Positions 1 to 5,043 of a DNA stretch of 5,043 nucleotides are shown here, piece after piece (the stretch's first letter is position 1; each line of letters opens with the position of its first letter). Source of the DNA: CAZTLI01 sp964614375. GTDB taxonomy: Bacteria > Chloroflexota > Anaerolineae > Aggregatilineales > Phototrophicaceae. The DNA is taken from NCBI GenBank assembly GCA_964614375.1, contig CAZTLI010000409.1, forward strand, positions 1 through 5,043, given 5' to 3'. The notes beneath the pieces were generated by a model that was not told the DNA's origin, made no database searches, and saw only the letters and a list, made by a program, of their open reading frames with translations. The translations under genes were made by a program, and so were the position numbers.

Positions 1-32
1 AAACCGGGTGTGAGTGTTGGCGGTGTAGTATC
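1..32 (-). other. Start of a Thr/Pro-rich linker, residues 1671-1680
   Basis: The last visible residues are DTTPPTLTPG. Thr/Pro linkers separate modules or precede a wall/membrane anchor in large exoproteins. The window ends inside it, so what follows cannot be seen. Confidence 0.5.
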
Positions 33-3000
33 ACCAGACATGATGCTGAAGGCATCGACAACCAGTGTCCGCGCGTTGACGAGGTTAGTCATCAACACGG
101 TGTGGCGGGCTGTTGACAGGCCATTACAAGAGACCGTGTAGGCATCCCGTGATGCTTCGGTAATTTGGTCGAAACCACCGGGACGCAGGTTGGAAATATT
201 GGTGCCCAGGGTTGAGGCACGGGTGGAACACGTCACATTGTCAATGCCAATCACGCCGTTGAAGGTGGATATGGTGCTGCCACCAACGGGTGCTGTCCAT
301 GTGATGTCTACGCCATTGACATTCAACCGCCAGTCGCCACCGCGCGCATCACCTTGCATGTAGAGGGTGAAGCCTGTGCCACGGAAGGCAAATCCAGCCG
401 TTGCGTTCAATTCACGGGTAGAGTGTGTCGAGTTGTTGATGTTGTTTTCGCTATAGAGCGCGTCCCACACACCCGTGTAGTTGAAGGCCGTGCTGGTATC
501 GTCATGCAGGCCTTCGCTGGGTGTCTGGTTGACCACGCGAATGCGGACGAAATTCACCACTGAGCCTTGCACCGCGCCAGTCAGGGCGTTGGTGTTTTGC
601 ACAGTGTAGCTATAGACACCCGTACCACCACCCGGCGGCAGCAGGCCGCTTGGATTCACGGTTGCGATACCCGTTGCGGTATTGACGACGCCAGTGGAAC
701 TCGCCAGTACATCATCACCGCTGATGTGGGTCAGGTTCGCGCTGTAGATGAATGGATAGTCGATTTCGTCCTGGATTGTGCCTTCTGTATTGTTCGCTTC
801 GGAGAAACGGAAGTTGCCGAAGGTCACATAGGGACGCAGGCGGAAGGTCTCATCAACCGCGCTTTCATCGAGGATGAAGTCGAAGATGTCGCTGGCGGGA
901 TTTTCGTCGCCAATGACTGTCGCGAGCGCAGAGTCTGCGGTTGGGTTGATGAAGATACGGACTTCGCCGATGATGCTGGCATTGGTCGAGTCGCTGACGG
1001 TGAAGTTGATGTCCACAAAGTCGGGGACATTACTATTGTTGATATAACCCACACCGCCGTCGGTGAAGAAGTCCACTGGTGGGCAGTAATAAAGCAGGTT
1101 GTTATTCGGCCCGCCAATAACCGCGCCGCGCGTGCCGAAGAAGATGCTGCCGCACTGTGTGCCGAAGTTGGCGGGGAATTCGTTGTTCCCGGCGAGCGCA
1201 TCATCAACGGTGAAGGTTAGTTGACCGAAACCGCCTTCGACCAGTGGTTCAAGGTCGATGATGTACCAGTTCACACCCTGATTAAATGTGTCTTCCGCGA
1301 AGGCAGGCACATTATAGAAGGGGAACGGGCTGGCGTCGGTCACAAGACTGGTGAAGTCCAGCGGTACGAGTTCATACGCGCCAATGTCTACCACAATTAT
1401 ATCGTCGCCATTGCCATCAGCCATACGGGCATTGCCATCGGCATCGCGCAGGTTAAAGACATCAAATGGGACATCCGGCGCCTGTTCGATGAACGGGTCA
1501 CCGCCAACATCGACGTTATCGCTGAAGTTGCCCAGACTGTACTGAACCGGTGCATAATACACCGGATTGGTCAGGTCCAGACCGATGCTCGCGCCGAAGA
1601 ACTGTTGCGTGTGGTTAATAGCGCCGTTGCGGATGATGTTGTTGTTTGCGCCGTTGAGGAAGGTGTTATGACATTCGCCACCGTCAGCCTCACCTGTTGC
1701 GGCGTTCACCGCGTCGAAGCTCAGGTCACTGTCGGATATCCAGTTGTACTGAGCGCCGAGACCCGGGCTACCGCCCAGATTATTACACGCGCTGCCCACT
1801 GAGTCGAGGTTATCGAAGATACCCTGTTCCGGGTTGGCGATGTTGTTGTAGAACAGATTGTTGTACATCCCAATCGGGCCGCCGTTGATTGTCCCGTTAC
1901 CGGGCGCACCCTGATCACCGAAGGTGGCATTGCCACGCCCGATAAGCGCCCCGAAACTGTTGTTGAATGTGCCACCACTGCCGGAGGTGCTGGTGTAGAC
2001 ATCGTTGCCGACGACGGTGTTGTTGATGAATGAGAACTGCGGCGTATAGAACAGGTTAATCATCGGGCCTGTCTGGGGCAGTGGGCCATCGCTGATGGTG
2101 GTGTTGTCGAGGAAGACATTGCCCATCACCCGCGTTTCCAGTGCGCTTGCGTCGGTTGCTGTGACAACACGCAGGATGGTTTCCCCAATATTGTCCTGAA
2201 TGACGTTATTCACGACATCGGCATAACTATCGGTGATTGTCATGATCGCTTCAAACGCGGTGCCATCAAGAATCGCGCCAGAACGATTGGTATTGCCTGT
2301 CACCGTGTTGTTGGTGAATTCGATACGGCTGCCGCCTGCACCAGAGTCGTGAATTCGCAGCACTGGAACAGCGCCCGTTGACGAGATATTGTTGGTGATG
2401 GTGTTGTCGTCAATGAACACGCCCAGACTGTTATTCTCGACGCGGAACATCGCGCGGCTGGACACACTGAAGTTGCTCATGATGTTGCCGCGTGCGCCCG
2501 CGTCGGTTGCGCCATCAAAGCGGAAGATGTACTGGTCGGTCAGCGGGTCTGCGCCGAACAAGACGGCGCGGCTGGTGGGTAGGAAGACAAAGCCGCTGAC
2601 GGTCACATCGTCGTCGGTGATGTAAAACGCCGCTTCGTTGTAGACGTTATAGACGTTGAAAATGCTGTCTGCCATGTCTACCGAACTGACGTAATCATAC
2701 GCCATGATATTCGCGCCGTTGGGTGCGTTGTTCAGGAACAGTGGTGTTGTAAATTCACCCGGCCCCGCAATCACGCAGCCATTTTCTGGTACCTGTGTGG
2801 CGGCGTGCGCCAGACTGGGGAACGGATGTGCGAGTGTTCCGTCGGCGCTGGCATCATTGACATTTGCCAGACTGACGTACACGAGGTCTTCCGATTCCAG
2901 GAATGTCCCGTTATTCCCCAGACATTCTGTACCCGCGATGTTATCGGGGGTGGTGGGGTGGGTAATTTGCGCGATGTTGTAGGACGGGCTGCCCAAGACG

Positions 3001-5043
3001 GCGAAGCCCGCACCAAATTGGTTATCGAAACCATCGGCGAGATCGCCAAATGGCATTTCGAAAGTGTGCTGTTGCAGATAGAGGCGGATGGCATCAACCG
3101 CGATAGAACTGGTGCCAGAGAACGCCGCCATACTCGCATTAAAACTCGCTAGATTCGTGGATTTCAGCAGGGCTGCCATACCAGCGACGTGGGCGGCGCT
3201 GGCAGAAGTGCCAAAAAAGCCGAATTCGCAATTTTCGGTATTGGCGCTGCCATCAATGTCGGTAGAGACGTAGGTCGCGCTCATCACCGTGGGTTTGACG
3301 ACATTGCCCGCGTAGCCATTCACCGGTGCGGCTGCCGGAGCGCCACCACCCGCTGAATAGATGGGGCCGGTTGAACTGCCAGCATAGACGGGATAGTTCA
3401 TGGTTGTGCTGATGCAAACCGCGCCAACGGTGATGACATTGGGGGAGTCGGCGGGACGGGCGAGACTGCCGAAAGGATTCGCCAGTGCGCTAAAGCCACT
3501 GCCTGTCGGAGCGCCGAGAGCGCCGTCGCCTGTCGCCTGAATCTGTACGACAACCGGATTACCACCGACACCGAGGGCTGTCACCTCGACTGTGAGATTA
3601 CAGAAACCGCCAGCAGGTGTACAACCGCCAACAGTTAATTGGGCACTTGGTGGGGTGTTCGGAACGCGTGCGCCAACGGCATGGGAGTCAAGTGTCGTGC
3701 CGCCTTCACGCACGCGCACGGTAATGTCTTCACGAGTCGGACCACCGTTCTGGTTGTTATCCCAGTCGTTCCAACTGACGTTGACGACATCACCATTGTT
3801 CGCGGTCAGGGTCATGGTCGTTGTGCCACCACCGCTGTAGGTGAAGCTCTGGTAACGACCATTGTTATTGCCCGCGCTGGCAACGACGACAATGCCTGCG
3901 TTGCGAGCGGCAGTGATTTCGGTGTAGGGGTTGGCGGCGGCATTATAACCCAGTGTGCCATCGCCGGGGCCTGCCGATGCGCCCAGATCCATCGCAATAA
4001 CGATGACATCGGCCTGTGTGCCACCCGGTGCGCGGGCAGCGGCAATGGCCTGTGCCAATGTTGTTGTGTTTGTCGCTTTGTACATCCGCACAGTTGCATT
4101 AGGGGCGATGTCGCAAATGACCTCGACCACGCGCAAACCGTGATTGGTGTCGCCACCGGCGGGTGTGCCGAATGAGAGGGATGTGAGGGCACAGCCATGA
4201 TCGCTGGTCATATTCGCGGCGGGATTATTGGTAAATCCGGTGTCAATCACGGCTACATTCACGCCCGTACCACGAATGTTAGCGACGTGCCACGCATTCA
4301 CACCCAATACATTGAAGGCCTCTGTATGGACGTTGCCCGTGGGCGCGTTGTTGGGCGAGTCGGCATTTCCGGTGGATGTGGCCTGTGCCGGGAGACGGAT
4401 CGAGCCGACTTCCGGGGTATTGACCAGCGCCACAAATCCGCCCAATGGAATACTGGCTTCAACTTCATGGTCACCAATACGATGAATTTCGCCACCCACG
4501 GCTTCAACTGCCGGGGCAACGCCCACACCGCCAAGACCTTCTGCGGCAACGACGACCACACGCAAACGTCCGGCCTCGTCAATATTCATGCCATAGCTGC
4601 TGGCGATTTCAAATGCGGCGTCAGGACCTTCAGTATTGAAGGCGGTGACGATGTAATTGATTAAACCAGCCAGTTTGTATTCATTCTCTGCTGTGATACC
4701 TTCGGGCAGCGGTGTCGCGCCAACAGTCTCGGTGACTTCTGCATCCACAACAGGCGCTGCAAAATCGGTCACCGTGACATCATCGAGCATCACGCTGGAT
4801 GCGCCATTGGCTGCAAACGCAAAATTGCCACCTGCGAGTGGGGCATCATCGGTAACGTCAATTTCGACTGTGCCATCAACGCCGACCATAATGTGACCGC
4901 CATTGACACGCAGAATGAGGTTGTGCCATGTGCTCAGGGCGTGTGCAGTCTCGCTGCTTGCCAGCAGTGTTTGACCGTCAGCATCGTTGCGATAGAGCGC
5001 GGTTTGCGTCGTCTCGATAGAAACGACATAGGCTTGTCCATCG
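1..5043 (-). CDS. Giant secreted multidomain protein: S8 (subtilisin-like) peptidase fused to a beta-helix and beta-sandwich domains; partial at both ends
   Basis: The minus-strand frame with codons at 5040-5042 down to 3-5 has no TAA, TAG or TGA in 1,680 codons, and both ends run off the window. Its translation is protein-like throughout. It contains a subtilase triad (DTG at Asp267, NHG at His301, GTSAS at Ser613) plus the oxyanion Asn392 in ASAGN. These are followed by Asn-rich beta-helix rungs, a DIGAYE motif and several beta-sandwich domains. The full protein must exceed 1,680 residues, far longer than a typical subtilase of about 300-450. The expected role is an exported peptidase with binding domains, on the cell surface or released. 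A signal peptide and any C-terminal anchor would lie outside the window. Cysteines are few (14) and locally paired; lysine is nearly absent. Being one gene, it says nothing about operon partners or regulation. The coding call is very secure; the substrate is unknown. Confidence 0.95.
33..508 (-). other. C-terminal-side carbohydrate-binding-like beta-sandwich, residues 1512-1670
   Basis: Reads HDDTSTAFNYTGVWDALY, then ELNATAGFAFRGTGFTLYMQG, DWRLNVNGVDITW, a Ser/Thr loop, GVIGIDNVTCSTR, AYTVSCNGLSTARHTVLMTNL and RTLVVDAFSIMSG. The 'f.YtG.W', 'f.F.GtGftly', 'v.vnG' and 'H.v.l.n......l.vDaf.i' strings are those of jelly-roll modules found repeatedly in large secreted proteins, probably glycan-binding. 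Cys1605 and Cys1639 could pair. It is followed by a Thr/Pro stretch, so further modules or an anchor probably lie beyond position 1. Confidence 0.6.
528..944 (-). other. Unassigned beta-rich domain, residues 1367-1505
   Basis: I do not recognise this domain. It has an acidic start (GDENPASDIFDFILDESAVD), then FRLRPYVTFGNFRFSEANN, IDYPFIYSANLTHISGDD and a VVNTATGIATVNP strand pair. A Gly/Pro loop (LLPPGGGTG) follows, and it closes with VYSYTVQN and VVNFVRIRVVN. The strand pattern and the closing 'v.f.rirVvn' fit an Ig-like or cadherin-like module similar to the preceding one but diverged. It has no cysteine. It may act as a spacer or adhesive module between the cadherin-like and C-terminal domains. 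Confidence 0.45.
945..1313 (-). other. Bacterial cadherin-like / Ig-like domain, residues 1244-1366
   Basis: Starts with NVPAFAEDTFNQGVNWYIIDLEP and runs through GQLTFTVDD, LLYYCPPVDFFTDGG, a Pro-Asp turn and VDINFTVSDSTN to VRIFIN. This order ('.EDt....i.l', 'l.ftv.d', 'l.Y.Pp.dF..', 'D.i.ftvsDs', 'v.i.i.') is that of the tandem cadherin-like domains common in large bacterial surface proteins, which are often Ca-binding and adhesive. Cys1297 and Cys1320 lie on neighbouring strands and may form a disulfide. Only one clear copy is present. Assignment is by pattern. Confidence 0.6.
1362..2888 (-). other. Right-handed parallel beta-helix domain of choice-of-anchor Q type, residues 719-1227
   Basis: It opens with VYVSLANVNDASADGTLAHPFPSLAHAATQ and GCVIAGPGEF, the standard cap of secreted beta-helices ('dG....PF.sl..A', then 'I..gpG.y'). 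Successive rungs then carry the Asn-ladder consensus 'i.nN.i.gN' (listed as a repeat). It ends with DDIIVVDIGAYELVP at 1362-1406, whose D.GAYE motif is the hallmark of the choice-of-anchor Q family. Relatives are polysaccharide lyases, adhesins and surface proteins. I see no catalytic residues that would identify a lyase, so binding or a structural stalk is equally possible. Cys pairs 707/756 and 1086/1124 may staple the cap and a lateral loop. Confidence 0.82.
1842..2420 (-). repeat. Parallel beta-helix (PbH1-type) rung repeats with Asn ladder
   Basis: Six degenerate protein repeats: VFIDDNTITNN (2388-2420), IEFTNNTVTGN (2292-2324), DVVNNVIQDN (2190-2219), RVMGNVFLDN (2103-2132), FSFINNTVVGN (2004-2036) and IGMYNNLFYNN (1842-1874). 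A weaker seventh, NNNIIRNG, is at 1623-1646. The first five are spaced 29-34 residues apart; the last gap is 54, suggesting a loop-out. At DNA level these are not tandem repeats; only the amino-acid pattern is kept. That points to selection on fold rather than recent duplication. Confidence 0.75.
2985..4322 (-). other. Subtilisin-like (S8/S53-superfamily) serine peptidase domain, residues 241-686
   Basis: All active-site elements are present in order. Asp267 lies in NVAVIDTGF (codon 4242-4244). His301 lies in NHGLRVVEVICDIAPNA (4140-4142). The oxyanion Asn392 lies in VVVASAGNN (3867-3869), and the nucleophile Ser613 lies in FFGTSASAAHVAGMAALL (3204-3206). The Asp-His (34) and His-Asn (91) spacings are close to subtilisin's 32 and 91. 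Asn-Ser is 221 instead of 66, because of an inserted domain. SPNVITVGAV and VKPTVMSATYVSTDID are the equivalents of 'P.VIaVGAv' and 'KPdv.APG'. The domain closes with FDNQFGAGFAVLG. The 'DIAPNA' and 'FFGTSAS' wording resembles the divergent subtilases annotated as S53-like. An active secreted endopeptidase is predicted. Confidence 0.93.
3465..3857 (-). other. Beta-sandwich domain inserted in the peptidase between oxyanion Asn and catalytic Ser, about residues 396-525
   Basis: Subtilisin has only about 20 residues between the Asn155 region and the 'VIAVGA' strand; here there are about 140. The extra sequence reads as a beta-sandwich: FTYSGGGTTTMTLTA, GDVVNVSWNDWDNNQNGG, EDITVRVREGG, CNLTVEVTALG and VVVQIQATG. 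It has two Cys, 474 and 481, in CTPAGGFC that could close a small loop. The WNDW plus 'D.tv.v' pattern resembles the pre-peptidase C-terminal-like (PPC) inserts seen at this site in some divergent subtilases. It could shape substrate access. Boundaries are approximate. Confidence 0.7.
4323..4760 (-). other. Linker and subtilase propeptide-like segment, residues 95-240
   Basis: After an acidic, Pro-containing linker (AAPVVDAEVTETVGATPLPE) comes a helix-like stretch around residues 125-160. It is followed by RLRVVVVAAEG, then VAPAVEAVGGEIHRIG, VEASIPLGGFVALVNTPEV and IRLPAQ. That order (strand, helix with 'aveavGGe', strand 'v.a.iPl', helix 'l...p.V', 'iRlP') matches the ferredoxin-like fold of inhibitory/chaperone propeptides found just before subtilase domains. 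If so, the peptidase is made as a zymogen and is processed near residue 235-245. The similarity is by pattern only. The cleavage site is not defined by sequence. Confidence 0.55.
4761..5042 (-). other. Concanavalin/LamG-like beta-sandwich domain (C-terminal part), residues 1-94
   Basis: Alternating beta-strand pattern with a STWHNLILRVNGG strand, then HIMVGVDGT, a DDAPLAGG turn and a closing MLDDVTVTDF strand. This is the usual ending of LamG-like or DUF1080 (3-keto-disaccharide hydrolase-like) beta-sandwiches: Trp before a hydrophobic strand, 'vDG', 'PL..G' and 'DDV.V'. The domain is cut by the window edge, so its N-terminal half lies beyond position 5043. In other exoproteins such domains bind glycans or act as structural modules. 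Its placement in front of the peptidase propeptide is less common than placement after the catalytic domain. No catalytic role can be inferred from what is visible. Confidence 0.6.

Noticed and set aside
567..1802. Adjacent plus-strand ATG frames 567-1220 and 1221-1802, which look like two back-to-back genes
   Set aside because: They read the exact complement of the minus-strand codons, in the same triplet register. Stops in this frame arise only where the real gene uses Ser TCA, Leu TTA or Leu CTA, which are rare here, so long antisense frames appear by chance. Their translations show no recognisable domain.
2771..4198. Minus-strand frames 2771-3139 and 3812-4198
   Set aside because: They lie out of frame within the peptidase and beta-helix coding sequence. 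Their Ser/Pro/Thr/Arg-rich products are typical of frame-shifted reading of this GC-moderate gene.
4197..4199. His282 in DHGCALTS as the catalytic histidine
   Set aside because: It is only 15 residues after Asp267 and is not followed by the 'aPnA' strand. His301 (NHG...DIAPNA) has the right spacing to both Asp267 and Asn392.
3639..4664. Plus-strand frames 3639-4175 and 4197-4664
   Set aside because: They are in the same complementary register opposite the peptidase catalytic domain, whose motifs are unmistakable. The Cys/His/Val-rich antisense products look artefactual.
1..5043. Frameshift, pseudogene or internal start/stop within the minus-strand gene
   Set aside because: Reading every codon gave no in-frame stop, and domain motifs continue in one frame from end to end.
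1..5043. RNA genes, CRISPR arrays, insertion sequences, promoters or terminators
   Set aside because: No direct-repeat array, tRNA-like cloverleaf, inverted-repeat-bounded transposase or intergenic gap was seen. The sequence is coding throughout.

Overview
The window lies entirely inside one very large protein-coding gene on the minus strand. The minus-strand frame with codons at 5040-5042, 5037-5039 and so on down to 3-5 runs through 1,680 codons without a stop. Neither the start nor the stop codon is in the window. I translated every line by hand and found no frameshift. Residue numbers below count from the first complete codon (5040-5042 = residue 1).

The product reads as a secreted or cell-surface mosaic protein. 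From N- to C-terminus it has: the C-terminal part of a concanavalin/LamG-like beta-sandwich (1-94); a subtilase propeptide-like segment (95-240); a subtilisin-family (S8) peptidase domain with Asp267, His301, Asn392 and Ser613 (241-686); a beta-sandwich inserted inside that peptidase (about 396-525); a right-handed parallel beta-helix with Asn-rich rungs (719-1227) ending in the DIGAYE signature of 'choice-of-anchor Q' proteins; a bacterial cadherin-like domain (1244-1366); a second, unassigned beta-rich domain (1367-1505); a C-terminal carbohydrate-binding-like beta-sandwich (1512-1670); and the start of a Thr/Pro linker. The chain has 14 cysteines that fall into seven local pairs, about 4 lysines, and a large excess of Asp and Glu over basic residues. 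All of this fits an extracytoplasmic protein.

The organism is a bacterium of moderate GC content. The combination of an S8 peptidase of this type, a choice-of-anchor Q beta-helix, a 'GTGFTLY' beta-sandwich and a Thr/Pro linker recalls large exoproteins of Chloroflexota (Anaerolineae and relatives). That assignment is inference from family resemblance only.

I see no intergenic DNA, RNA gene, promoter, terminator, CRISPR array, mobile element or second gene. The long plus-strand open frames are antisense shadows of this gene. The likely job is surface or extracellular proteolysis coupled to adhesion or polysaccharide binding. No multi-gene system can be seen here.
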